A DNA stretch of 64,000 bases from Flavobacterium shii. GTDB lineage: Bacteria; Bacteroidota; Bacteroidia; Flavobacteriales; Flavobacteriaceae. The DNA lies in assembly GCF_025847235.1 (NCBI RefSeq), contig NZ_JAOZEW010000004.1:221319-285318 (forward strand), written 5' to 3'. Shown in pieces: positions 27,887 to 37,033 of the stretch. A model generated the notes under the pieces. The model did no database searches. It saw nothing but the letters and a program-made list of their open reading frames with translations, and was not told where the DNA came from. Position 1 is the stretch's first letter. Each line of letters opens with the position of its first letter. Made by a program: the position numbers and the translations under genes.

Positions 27887-28597
27887 TTAAAGAAACGTTT
27901 TATTCTTCAATCGATCAGAAAGTTCTCTTCTATAAGTAATCCCGATAGGTAGCCTTTCTTTCTTAATTACAACAAAATCTTTTTCTGTTGCTTCTATCTT
28001 GTCCAAAGCAACAATATATGACTTATGAATGCGCATAAAACCTAACTCGGGAAGACATTTTTCGAATTCGCTCGTAGTTATAGATGCCAGATAGGTTCTT
28101 TTTGTAGTATGTAATTTTACATAATTACCAAAACTCTGTGCAAATAAAAGATTTTCCAATTCAAGCTCTACAAAGTGACCATCTACTTTTACACTCACGG
28201 TATTTGCAACAGTTTCTACAGCTTTACTTTGACCATTTTCCATAGAGAAAAAACGATCTATTGCCTTTAAAAACCTTGGGAAATAAATTGGTTTTAATAA
28301 ATAATCAATGACTCCGTAATCATAACTTTCAAGGGCAAATTCCGAATAAGCAGTTGTTAAGATTGTTCTTGGAGGAGATGGAATAATCTTTAATAATTCA
28401 ATACCGGTTATTTCGGGCATATTGATATCCAAAAACATCAAATTTACTTTATTCTCCCGAAGATAATTCATGGCTTCGATACCATTGTAACACTGATAAA
28501 CCAAGTCCAGTTGCGGATTTTGCTTTATATAATTCACCAAAACATAATGTGCTGCTGGCTCATCATCAACAATAATACATTTTTTTGGTTCTTTCAT
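27887..28597 (-). CDS. LytTR-family response regulator
   Basis: From ATG 28597 the protein has 236 residues. It has a CheY-like receiver with the DDE acid pocket near the N-terminus, phospho-acceptor Asp57 in FLDINMPE, and Lys of LLKPIYF. A C-terminal LytTR DNA-binding domain (FAQSFGNYVKLHTTKRTYLA, FMRIHKSYIVALDKIEA) follows. A TTG nine bases upstream is possible but would overlap the kinase; the ATG lies 1 bp after the kinase stop. With the kinase it forms a LytS/LytR-type pair divergent from a TolC-RND-adaptor operon, a plausible target. Confidence 0.93.
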   Translation of the reverse strand: MKEPKKCIIVDDEPAAHYVLVNYIKQNPQLDLVYQCYNGIEAMNYLRENKVNLMFLDINMPEITGIELLKIIPSPPRTILTTAYSEFALESYDYGVIDYLLKPIYFPRFLKAIDRFFSMENGQSKAVETVANTVSVKVDGHFVELELENLLFAQSFGNYVKLHTTKRTYLASITTSEFEKCLPELGFMRIHKSYIVALDKIEATEKDFVVIKKERLPIGITYRRELSDRLKNKTFL

Positions 28598-28598
28598 A

Positions 28599-29636
28599 TT
28601 ATACAAACTTCTTGAGTTGTAATTTCAAATCTACGATATAAGTATTATTATCTTCTTGAATATCTAATTTATATTCTTTGCCATAAAGTAAATTCATGCG
28701 TTCAACTGTATTTTTCAATCCAATTTTGGTCGAAACAACATTTGTCTTTTTAGTAGGTATCGAATTGATTACATGAAGATGTAATAATCCATTATCAACG
28801 GTTATAAAAATACGAACAAAGCAATTTTCAATTGCACAAGTCCCATGTTTAAATGCATTTTCTATAAAAGTAATCAATAACATTGGTGAAACTTTATAGG
28901 CGTTTTCATTATCGATTTTGCAATCGTATGTAATATCACAACGGTATCCTACACGCTCTTTTTCTAGTTGAATATAACTATTAATAAACGAAAGTTCTTC
29001 TTCCAGCGATACACATTGTTTGGCATTACTCTCTAGCTGATAACGCATTAATTGCGAAACTTTCATGATTAAATCCGGTGTACGATCAGGAAACTCAAGG
29101 CTAATCCCGTACAGGGTATTAAAGGTATTAAATAAAAAATGAGGATTCAACTGTCCGCGGAGAGAATTTAATTGCATCTGGTTGAATAATAGTGTTTCAT
29201 CAGTTTGTTTTTTATGAATCCGGTAGAATTTAAAAACAATTATCGGACTCAAAATACATACTAATGTCCCCAAAACACTTGCCATTTGATAGGCATAACT
29301 TCTTTGATGTGAGTTTTGATATAAACGACATTTACTAAACATATCCAAAGTCGTTATTTCGTATAAAACTATAGAAAACAGTAATACTCCCAGCAGCGTT
29401 AAAAATATATATGTTAGTGGTCTTTGTTCTTTAAATAATATTGGAAGAAGAAAAAAACGATTGAATTGGGCATGCATATACAAGATTAAGTAGAAAAACC
29501 CCCCCATAAGAATGGAAGCTAAGGAGCTAAAAAGCATCCAATCATTTTTTAATGTATAAATCGTAAATGAAAAAGCAACAACAGCAATCTCTTGCCACCA
29601 TTTATTATCCAATACGCTATTAATCTTTTTGTTCAT
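28599..29636 (-). CDS. Sensor histidine kinase (LytS/YehU type, PF06580)
   Basis: A 345-residue membrane kinase. Four hydrophobic segments fill the first 140 residues, with little periplasmic sequence. The His_kinase domain then has LNPHFLFNTFNTL (His166) and an HATPase N-box LLITFIENAFKHG. There is no separate sensor domain, so the signal is probably sensed in or at the membrane. It is co-transcribed with the LytTR regulator, and its start is 164 bp from the divergent efflux operon. Confidence 0.93.
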   Translation of the reverse strand: MNKKINSVLDNKWWQEIAVVAFSFTIYTLKNDWMLFSSLASILMGGFFYLILYMHAQFNRFFLLPILFKEQRPLTYIFLTLLGVLLFSIVLYEITTLDMFSKCRLYQNSHQRSYAYQMASVLGTLVCILSPIIVFKFYRIHKKQTDETLLFNQMQLNSLRGQLNPHFLFNTFNTLYGISLEFPDRTPDLIMKVSQLMRYQLESNAKQCVSLEEELSFINSYIQLEKERVGYRCDITYDCKIDNENAYKVSPMLLITFIENAFKHGTCAIENCFVRIFITVDNGLLHLHVINSIPTKKTNVVSTKIGLKNTVERMNLLYGKEYKLDIQEDNNTYIVDLKLQLKKFV

Positions 29637-29766
29637 TACTAATACTTAAATAGTTTACAAATTACGGGCTAATTTTTAATTTTTAATTTTATTAAATGAC
29701 CAATTCAATTCATCATTTATTATCGTATTACATCATTTAACAAGGGTTATTTTGGTTCAAGTAAAA

Positions 29767-29774
29767 TAATTTTG
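29767..29774 (+). promoter_or_regulatory. Candidate -7 element of the third efflux operon
   Basis: TAATTTTG matches TAnnTTTG and lies 26 bp before the ATG at 29801. No TTG lies at the canonical distance, which fits a promoter that needs an activator such as the adjacent LytTR regulator. That link is inferred. Confidence 0.45.
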
Positions 29775-29800
29775 TTAGATAATTTCTTATTTTGAGTTTT

Positions 29801-31186
29801 ATGTCTTTCAAAAAAATTACGCTATTATTTTTATTGTTTTCCGTTTCGGCAGGATTTGCCCAGACACTATCTTTAAAAGATGCTATTAAAATAGGTCTTG
29901 AAAATTATGGTAGTGTTAAAGCAAAAAGCAATTATGCCAGTGCCTCCAAAGAAACGCTTAAACAAGCTAACCGGGATTACTTACCAAATCTAAATTTATC
30001 GGCACAACAAGATTACGGAACTATTAATGGCCAAAATGGTGTATTATATGGTTATAATGGTCTTGGTACTGCCTCATCGGGTCCCGCTTTACCAGAACAA
30101 AACTGGAACGCCTCTTTTGGTGCCTTGTATCTGGTTAACATGAATTGGGATTTTTTCACTTTTGGGAAAATCAAACAAAAAATCAATCTTGCCAAAGTCG
30201 AGGTTCAAAGTCGTGAAAATGATTTGCAACAGGAAAAATTTCAACAGGAAATTAAAATTTCTGCGGCATATCTTAATTTGCTGGCAAGCCAACGTTTATT
30301 AATCTCTCAGCAAAAAAACTTATCACGTGCTATCGTTTTCAAGAACACAGCCGTGGCAAGAGTAAAAAACGGATTACTTGCAGGTGTCGATTCTACATTG
30401 GCTACAGCCGAAGTATCTCGTGCTAAAATCGCCTTAAATCAGGCTAAAGATTTTGTAAAAGAGCAAAATAGTAAATTGGTTATTTTAATGGGAGTACCTA
30501 CTCAGGATTTTGTTCCCGATACCTTATTTGTAAATCAAATCCCAAGGGAAATGATACAACCAAGTGAGTCTAATGACAGTCTTCATCCTGTACTTCAATA
30601 CTATAAAACCAGAATTGATTACAGCAATCAACAGGTTAAATTATATAAAAGAAGCTACTACCCTACGATGAGTATGTTTGGTGTTTTACAAACGCGAGCA
30701 TCTGGATTTAACTCGGATTATGTAACCGATCAAACTTCTTTTAATCGAAATTATATCGATGGAATTAGCCCGGACCGAACCAATTATCTTGTGGGAATTG
30801 GAATTTCATGGAATCTTACAACGCCATTTAGAGCGAGCAAACAAGTTAGTGCACAAAAATTTATTTCTCAGGGTTTACAAGATGAGTACAACCAGATTGA
30901 TACCGAGCTAAAAGCGCAATTGAGTCTCGCTGACGCAAAAATTAAAATCACGATGGATAATTATGTCGAAGCACCGATTCAGGTTAATGCTGCTGCTCAG
31001 GCTTATTTACAAAAATCGACCTTGTATAAAAATGGGTTAACCACATTAACAGATATAACCCAAACATTATATACCCTGAATCGCGCCGAAATAGATCGGG
31101 ATATTGTCAATAATAATGTTTGGCAATCTTTCTTACTTAAGGCAGCAGCCACAGGTAATTTTGACTTATTTATAAATGAATTTTAA
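29801..31186 (+). CDS. TolC-family outer membrane protein
   Basis: From ATG 29801 the protein has 461 residues; a TTG nine bases upstream adds only three. The signal peptide MSFKKITLLFLLFSVSAGFAQ is followed by two OEP halves (LSLKDAIKIGLENYGSVKAK and the Asn-Gln-rich second half). It lacks a lipobox, unlike the channel at 15.7 kb. It is the first gene of an operon with the RND pump 12 bp downstream and the adaptor after it; here the adaptor comes last. Confidence 0.9.
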   Translation: MSFKKITLLFLLFSVSAGFAQTLSLKDAIKIGLENYGSVKAKSNYASASKETLKQANRDYLPNLNLSAQQDYGTINGQNGVLYGYNGLGTASSGPALPEQNWNASFGALYLVNMNWDFFTFGKIKQKINLAKVEVQSRENDLQQEKFQQEIKISAAYLNLLASQRLLISQQKNLSRAIVFKNTAVARVKNGLLAGVDSTLATAEVSRAKIALNQAKDFVKEQNSKLVILMGVPTQDFVPDTLFVNQIPREMIQPSESNDSLHPVLQYYKTRIDYSNQQVKLYKRSYYPTMSMFGVLQTRASGFNSDYVTDQTSFNRNYIDGISPDRTNYLVGIGISWNLTTPFRASKQVSAQKFISQGLQDEYNQIDTELKAQLSLADAKIKITMDNYVEAPIQVNAAAQAYLQKSTLYKNGLTTLTDITQTLYTLNRAEIDRDIVNNNVWQSFLLKAAATGNFDLFINEF

Positions 31187-31198
31187 TTATAGATCCTA

Positions 31199-34100
31199 AT
31201 GAATTTAATACGTTTTGCACTTCGCAAACCCATTTCCATACTGGTTTTGGTTGCAGGTTTATTCTTCTTCGGAATTGGTGCCATCAAGGACATCAAGGTA
31301 GATATTCTTCCGAAAATGAATTTGCCGGTTATTTATATTGCACATCCTTTTGGTGGTTATACTCCAGATCAGATGGAAGCTTATTTTGCCAAGACTTATG
31401 TCAATATTTTACCTTTTGCAAATGGGGTAAAATCAGTTGAAACCAAGAATATTCAGGGGTTGATGATTATGAAATTAACCTATTATGAGAATACGAATAT
31501 GGCTCAGGCTGCTGCCGAATTAAGTTCGCTATCGAACAGGATTCAGGCGGCATTTCCTCCAGGAACACAACCGCCGTTCATTATTCGATTTGATGCTTCG
31601 TCTTTGCCTATTGGTCAATTGGTATTAAGCAGTAAAATACGTTCCAATAATGAATTGCAGGATTTAGCCAACGTTTATGTTCGTGCATCTTTTACCTCTA
31701 TTCCCGGTTTATTATCTCCGGCTCCCTTTGGCGGAAGCCCAAGAACGATTGAGGTTAACGTAGATCCTGATTTATTGCGTTCGCATAATATGACACCCGA
31801 TCAAATCGTAGATGCAATACGTGTAAACAACCAAACTGCCCCTTCCGGAAATGTTCGAATGGGTGATATAAACTATATTACACCAACCAACAATACGATT
31901 AAAGAAGTTAAGGATTTTGAGAAAATTCCGTTGTTTAAAGGTGGTGTACAAAACTTAACTTTAGGCGATGTAGCTACTGTAAAAGATGGTGCCGATATTA
32001 CTGCCGGTTATGCCTTGGTAAACGGAAAACGTTCGGTTTATATTAGTATTGCAAAAGCGGGAGATGCTTCGACTTGGGATGTGGTTCAGAAATTAAAATC
32101 CGAATTGCCTAAAATCCAAAGTACCTTACCCGAGGATGTAAAATTATCCTATGAATTTGACCAATCGGTTTATGTAATCAACTCGGTTAAAAGTTTAATT
32201 ACCGAGGGTATCATTGGAGCTGTACTAACCGGATTAATGGTTTTACTTTTCCTTGGTGACAGACGTGCTGCTTTAATTGTAATCCTTACGATTCCGATTT
32301 CGATTATTTCGGGAGTTTTATTCCTGAAATTATTTGGTCAAACCATCAACTTAATGTCATTAAGCGGATTGGCACTTGCAATTGGTATCTTGGTGGACGA
32401 AAGTACTGTTACGATAGAAAATATCCACCAGCATCTCGACATGGGAAAACCCAAGGCACTCGCCATTTGGGATGCCTGTCAGGAAATTGCTTTACCTAAG
32501 TTACTGATCTTACTTTGTATCCTTGCCGTTTTTGCACCGGCATTTACGATGGTAGGAATACCGGGAGCTTTGTTTTTACCATTGGCATTAGCGATTGGAT
32601 TCTCGATGGTTATTTCGTTTTTACTATCGCAAACATTTGTACCTGTTATGGCAAACTGGTTAATGAAAGGACATCCAGTTCATGAACATGCACCAAATAT
32701 TACCGATGATGAAGCCGAATTTAACGATAGCGGAATAACAGCCGAATCGGAAAAAAATCTGATTACTCAGAAAAAAAACATGGTCGAAAGAGACGATCTG
32801 AATAATGATGGAAAAATAAGTCGTTTTGAGAAATTCAGAATTCGATTTATGAAAACATTAGATCGCCTGTTTCCGCTTAAAAAAGGAGTAACCATTGCCT
32901 ATCTTCTTGGAATTACCTGTCTTGCAATGGTATTAATTACTTTTATCGGGAAAGATGTATTTCCTAAAGTAAACTCAAGTCAGTTCCAACTAAGGATGCG
33001 TGCTCCCGATGGAACTCGTTTAGAACGTACCGAAGAAAAAGCAATTTTAGTGCTTAAAGAATTAGACAAAATGGTTGGTAAAGAACATATCGGAATCTCA
33101 TCTGTGTATGTAGGGCAACACCCTTCTTTATTCTCTATTAACCCAATATATTTATTCATGGCGGGTTCACATGAAGCTGTTTTTCAAGTGAGTTTAAAAG
33201 ACTATCATGCCGATATGGATGAATTTAAAGACGAGTTTAGAGCTAGAATCAAAAAGATACTTCCAGATGTGAAGCTTTCTTTTGAGCCAATCGAACTTAC
33301 CGATAAAGTTTTAAGCCAAGGTTCTCCTACTCCAATTGAAGTGCGAATAGCTGGAAAAGACAAAAAACGAAATGAGTTATATGCCAATCAGATTGTAGAG
33401 AAACTAAAGAAAATATCTTATTTCAGAGATGTGCAAATTGGACAACCAATTCATTATCCTGCAATGAATATTGACATTGACAGAACTCGTGCTGCCGAAT
33501 TGGGCGTAGATATGAATGATATTTCAAGATCACTTGTGGCCTCGACCTCATCATCAAGATATACCGAAAAGAATATGTGGGTAGATGAAAGAGCCGGATT
33601 ATCATATAACGTTCAGGTTCAGGTTCCATTAAACCAGATGAAAAGTAAAACTGATATTGGAGAAATTCCGGTATTAAAAAATTCGCTTCGTCCAGTTATA
33701 AGTGATGTAGCCAAAATTACACCAGGATTTGTGAGTGGAGAAAATGACAATTTAGGGGCTATGCCATACATTACTGTTACGGCCAACATAAGCCAAACCG
33801 ATCTTGGTACGGCAGTAAAAGATGTGGATGCAACAATAAATTCGTTGGGAGAATTACCACGTGGTTTATTCATTACCCCTATTGGTATGAGCAAAGTATT
33901 GACTGAAACATTAAGTAGTTTACAAATCGGATTATTGGTCGCCATTTTTGTGATCTTCTTAATGTTGGCGGCAAATTTCCAATCATTCAAGGTATCGTTA
34001 GTAATCTTAACCACAGTTCCTGCAGTAGTTCTGGGGTCTTTATTAATGTTATTAATTACAGGATCTACCCTAAATTTACAATCGTATATGGGAATCATCA

Positions 34101-34483
34101 TGTCGGTTGGGGTTTCTATCGCCAATGCCGTTTTATTGGTTACCAATGCCGAACAATTACGAAAATACAATGGCAATGCATTAGAGTCGGCTCGTGAAGC
34201 TGCAGCATTACGTCTTCGTCCAATCATTATGACATCTGTGGCAATGATTGCTGGAATGTTACCAATGGCAATTGGACACGGAGAAGGTGGCGATCAAGTA
34301 TCTCCATTAGGACGTGCTGTTATCGGTGGATTATTATTTTCGACATTTGCAGTATTATTAATTTTACCACTTATTTTTGCCTGGGCACAAGAAAAAGCAA
34401 GCACACAATCTGTTTCTTTAGATCCCGAAGACGAAGAAAGCATCCATTATATATCCTCATTAAATCCAAAAAATGAAAAATAA
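31199..34483 (+). CDS. RND efflux permease with EF-hand-like loop
   Basis: A 1094-residue RND transporter, longer than the usual 1020-1060. The first half has LRKPISILVLVAGLFFFGIG and the relay segment GILVDESTVTIEN (D400, E401 in place of the Asp-Asp of HAE1 pumps). The second half has VSIANAVLLVTNAEQ and LRPIIMTSVAMIAGMLP. Between the halves is an enlarged loop of about 70 residues with a canonical 12-residue EF-hand pattern DLNNDGKISRFE (533-544). It belongs to a less-studied Bacteroidota RND clade; substrates are unknown. It overlaps the adaptor gene by 11 bp. Confidence 0.9.
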   Translation: MNLIRFALRKPISILVLVAGLFFFGIGAIKDIKVDILPKMNLPVIYIAHPFGGYTPDQMEAYFAKTYVNILPFANGVKSVETKNIQGLMIMKLTYYENTNMAQAAAELSSLSNRIQAAFPPGTQPPFIIRFDASSLPIGQLVLSSKIRSNNELQDLANVYVRASFTSIPGLLSPAPFGGSPRTIEVNVDPDLLRSHNMTPDQIVDAIRVNNQTAPSGNVRMGDINYITPTNNTIKEVKDFEKIPLFKGGVQNLTLGDVATVKDGADITAGYALVNGKRSVYISIAKAGDASTWDVVQKLKSELPKIQSTLPEDVKLSYEFDQSVYVINSVKSLITEGIIGAVLTGLMVLLFLGDRRAALIVILTIPISIISGVLFLKLFGQTINLMSLSGLALAIGILVDESTVTIENIHQHLDMGKPKALAIWDACQEIALPKLLILLCILAVFAPAFTMVGIPGALFLPLALAIGFSMVISFLLSQTFVPVMANWLMKGHPVHEHAPNITDDEAEFNDSGITAESEKNLITQKKNMVERDDLNNDGKISRFEKFRIRFMKTLDRLFPLKKGVTIAYLLGITCLAMVLITFIGKDVFPKVNSSQFQLRMRAPDGTRLERTEEKAILVLKELDKMVGKEHIGISSVYVGQHPSLFSINPIYLFMAGSHEAVFQVSLKDYHADMDEFKDEFRARIKKILPDVKLSFEPIELTDKVLSQGSPTPIEVRIAGKDKKRNELYANQIVEKLKKISYFRDVQIGQPIHYPAMNIDIDRTRAAELGVDMNDISRSLVASTSSSRYTEKNMWVDERAGLSYNVQVQVPLNQMKSKTDIGEIPVLKNSLRPVISDVAKITPGFVSGENDNLGAMPYITVTANISQTDLGTAVKDVDATINSLGELPRGLFITPIGMSKVLTETLSSLQIGLLVAIFVIFLMLAANFQSFKVSLVILTTVPAVVLGSLLMLLITGSTLNLQSYMGIIMSVGVSIANAVLLVTNAEQLRKYNGNALESAREAAALRLRPIIMTSVAMIAGMLPMAIGHGEGGDQVSPLGRAVIGGLLFSTFAVLLILPLIFAWAQEKASTQSVSLDPEDEESIHYISSLNPKNEK

Positions 34484-35561
34484 AATATTACAATCGACCA
34501 TGCTATTTTTTGTAGCAGTAAGTTTATTAAGCAGCTGTAATTCTGGTAAGAAAGAAGAAGCTACTGCAGAAGTTGAACCGAAGACTGAAACATTTCTTTT
34601 GCAAAAAGAAAAACTATCAACCGAATTGAGAATGCCAGCAGAATTATCTGGTTTCCAACAAGTAGATTTATATGCAAAAGTGAGCAGCTTTGTACAATTA
34701 CTTAAAGTAGATATAGGTACGAAAGTAACCAAAGGACAACTTTTAATCGTACTAGAAGCGCCCGAAATTAGCTCTCAACTTGCTGCTGCCGAATCGAGAT
34801 TAAAATCGATGGAAGCCATTTACAATACAAGCAAAAGCACCTACAATCGTCTTTATGAAACTAGTAAAGTAGAAGGTACTATTTCTAAAAATGATTTAGA
34901 AATGGCAAACGGAAAAAAGAATTCTGATTATGCACAATACCAAGCCGCAGTTGCAGCACATAAAGAAGTGGCGATTATGAGAGGCTATCTAGAAATTCGT
35001 GCCCCTTTTAACGGAATTGTTACAGCAAGAAATGTCAACTTAGGCGCTTACGTAGGTCCTGCAGGAAAAGGATCAGATTTGCCATTATTAACCATTCAGG
35101 AACAAACAAAATTGCGTCTTGCCGTATCTATCCCAGAACTATATACAGGATATTTAAAACAAGGTGACGAAATGAGTTTTAATGTAAAATCATCGCCAGA
35201 TACTTTTAAAGCCAAAATACAACGTATGTCGGGAGCATTAGATTTAAAACTGCGCTCAGAACGTGTAGAGATGGACGTAAACAATACAAGCGGAGATTTA
35301 TTACCAGGAATGGTAGCCGAAGTTTTGCTTCCGCTAAATGCAAAAGACAGCACATTTGTAGCGCCAAAAACTGCCGTTGTAAGTTCTGCCGAAGGCATTT
35401 ATATTATAAAAGTAGTAAACCATAAAGCAACAAGAATCAACGTAAAAAAAGGAAGAGAAATCGATGATAAAATCGAAATATTTGGAGATTTAAATGCCAA
35501 TGATAAACTGATAAAACTTGCCAGCGAAGAAATTAAAGAAGGTGATACTGTAAACGAATAA
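34473..35561 (+). CDS. RND periplasmic adaptor lipoprotein
   Basis: A 362-residue membrane fusion protein with lipoprotein signal (MKNKILQSTMLFFVAVSLLS, then SC, lipobox LLSSC). The lipoyl halves (YAKVSSFVQLLKVDIGTKV and EIRAPFNGIVTARNVNLGAY) surround a short hairpin (about 95-160), with barrels towards the end. Its start overlaps the pump's last 11 bases, which suggests translational coupling. It completes the third tripartite efflux system of the window. Confidence 0.9.
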   Translation: MKNKILQSTMLFFVAVSLLSSCNSGKKEEATAEVEPKTETFLLQKEKLSTELRMPAELSGFQQVDLYAKVSSFVQLLKVDIGTKVTKGQLLIVLEAPEISSQLAAAESRLKSMEAIYNTSKSTYNRLYETSKVEGTISKNDLEMANGKKNSDYAQYQAAVAAHKEVAIMRGYLEIRAPFNGIVTARNVNLGAYVGPAGKGSDLPLLTIQEQTKLRLAVSIPELYTGYLKQGDEMSFNVKSSPDTFKAKIQRMSGALDLKLRSERVEMDVNNTSGDLLPGMVAEVLLPLNAKDSTFVAPKTAVVSSAEGIYIIKVVNHKATRINVKKGREIDDKIEIFGDLNANDKLIKLASEEIKEGDTVNE

Positions 35562-35673
35562 CCCCCCTTTAGCTTTCTTTTTTATTAGATTACCCAAAGA
35601 AACTGTACGCAATTATTAATTCCCGCATTTAAGAACCTGAAATGACTTGAGAATGCGAATCAAAAATTGCCCT

Positions 35674-35708
35674 AAAGGACGATGCTTTTAAAGTATCGTC
35701 CTTTTTTT
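35674..35708 (+). terminator. Rho-independent terminator after the third efflux operon
   Basis: The arms AAAGGACGATGCT and AGTATCGTCCTTT (35674-35686 and 35692-35704), with one G-T pair, precede a T run. It lies 113 bp after the adaptor stop. Confidence 0.78.
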
Positions 35709-35768
35709 GTGGTGAAAAAATAATCTCGCAAAGGCACAGAGTCGCAAAGTTTTATTCTAAAAACCTGA

Positions 35769-35895
35769 ATTGCCTCCTGCTTTAGCTGGAGGAATTTTAT
35801 AGAGCAAGAACTAAGGCTTTAGCCGAATATGTACATTTTGGCTAAAGCCCATTTTATTATTCAATTATAAACCTCCAGCTAAAGCAGGAGGCAAT
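35769..35895. repeat. Nested inverted repeat, 24-bp perfect arms
   Basis: The outer arms at 35769-35792 and 35872-35895 are perfectly complementary over 24 bp (they carry CCTGCTTTAGCTGGAGG and its complement). Between them lie GGCTTTAGCC (35815-35824) and GGCTAAAGCC (35840-35849). The whole can fold as a long hairpin on either strand. It is non-coding; the 35562-36212 gap otherwise holds a terminator, another repeat and no gene. Confidence 0.85.
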
Positions 35896-35945
35896 TAAAG
35901 AAAAACATTTGAAGCTTTTAAAAATATTTGTTTCTAAATATTTCT

Positions 35946-36031
35946 TTAGGAGCTATTTCCTGCAATCATTCCAATCTTTTTTATTGAGAAAAACAATAAA
36001 AAAGGATTTTCCCTTCTATCAGCGCTAGGGA
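35946..36031. repeat. Interspersed repeat (GAGCTATTTCCTGC family), copy 3
   Basis: It begins TAGGAGCTATTTCCTGC and ends ATCAGCGCTAGGGA, the same frame of end sequences as the copy at 17206-17298, with a different middle. It lies upstream of the unrecognised 224-residue protein. Confidence 0.6.
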
Positions 36032-36212
36032 TTTAGTATTCAAAAAAATAAACAGGTAAAAGTACTTGCATCTTTTGCATTATTTATTGTTACTCTTGTT
36101 TCTGACAAATTTTAGTACAGTATGGTTTTCCGTAAAAAAGATAATATTGGAGTGCTGATATTTGTTTTTATTATTTAAAATATTCGTTCATCATCAAAAT
36201 ATTATTGAAGCT

Positions 36213-36887
36213 ATGGAGAAAATAACAGTAAAAAAACTAATTGAATTTCGTGGGAAAAATGACCGAACAAAAATCACCTTTGTAAAAAACCTTAATAAAG
36301 AAAAAATAAAATCTGTTGATGATTCAGGAGGTGATTATTGGATTAGTTGCTTGAGTGCTATTAGAAATGCTTTTAAATTTAATAATGCAGATTTATTGGA
36401 CGAAAAGATAAATCTACTGAGAGATAAAATTAAAGTTGTAGAAGATAAACGAATAAAAGACCAATTTCAAAGAAACCTTGATATTATAAATAATTTTAAG
36501 GATTATGATTTTCAACATTTAAAACCAAATGTTGATTTACATTTTCTAACCCAACCAAAAGAGCATGCTATACTCAATATTAAGGAATTCCCAATTGAAG
36601 CGAAGCCCTGTCATATTTTTACTTTTTCAAATAACAATGGTGATGAAATTGCAGGAATTTGGTTTGTGGCTCAAATACATGGATTCACAAAGAGTGAGTT
36701 GGGAATGTTTACAGACATACTTTATCGATATTTAGATAAACATTATTCAAAGGATTTTTATATAAATCCAGATTATTGTATTGCAGTAGATCTTTATAAT
36801 GGACAAGAAGTAAACTATTCTGAAATTAAAGATGGTAAAATTCCAATTTTGATTGATTCAACATTAGATGATTTAAAGGAATTATAG
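36213..36887 (+). CDS. Conserved-looking protein of unknown function (224 aa)
   Basis: The ATG at 36213 is preferred to a TTG at 36162. I do not recognise a named family. The N-terminal 90 residues are charged and helical, with IEFRGKNDRTKITFVKNL and GGDYWISCLSAIRNAFKFNN. The C-terminal part (about 110-224) is alpha/beta with well-formed motifs (IWFVAQIHGFTKSELGMFTD, YCIAVDLYNGQEV). There is no signal peptide or membrane segment, so it is cytoplasmic. It is 146 bp upstream of the dioxygenase-HEPN pair on the same strand, in a repeat-bounded accessory segment. A role with those genes is only a guess. Confidence 0.7.
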   Translation: MEKITVKKLIEFRGKNDRTKITFVKNLNKEKIKSVDDSGGDYWISCLSAIRNAFKFNNADLLDEKINLLRDKIKVVEDKRIKDQFQRNLDIINNFKDYDFQHLKPNVDLHFLTQPKEHAILNIKEFPIEAKPCHIFTFSNNNGDEIAGIWFVAQIHGFTKSELGMFTDILYRYLDKHYSKDFYINPDYCIAVDLYNGQEVNYSEIKDGKIPILIDSTLDDLKEL

Positions 36888-37033
36888 GAAGTGATGAATT
36901 TAAAAATTAATCTAAGATTAGTAATTAAAATAGTATATTTTTGGATTAAAATAATGCATACCATTTATCTCTCCAAAATTGAGGGATTGGATTTGTTTTA
37001 TGATACAAATATACAAGTTACCAGTAATTATCT

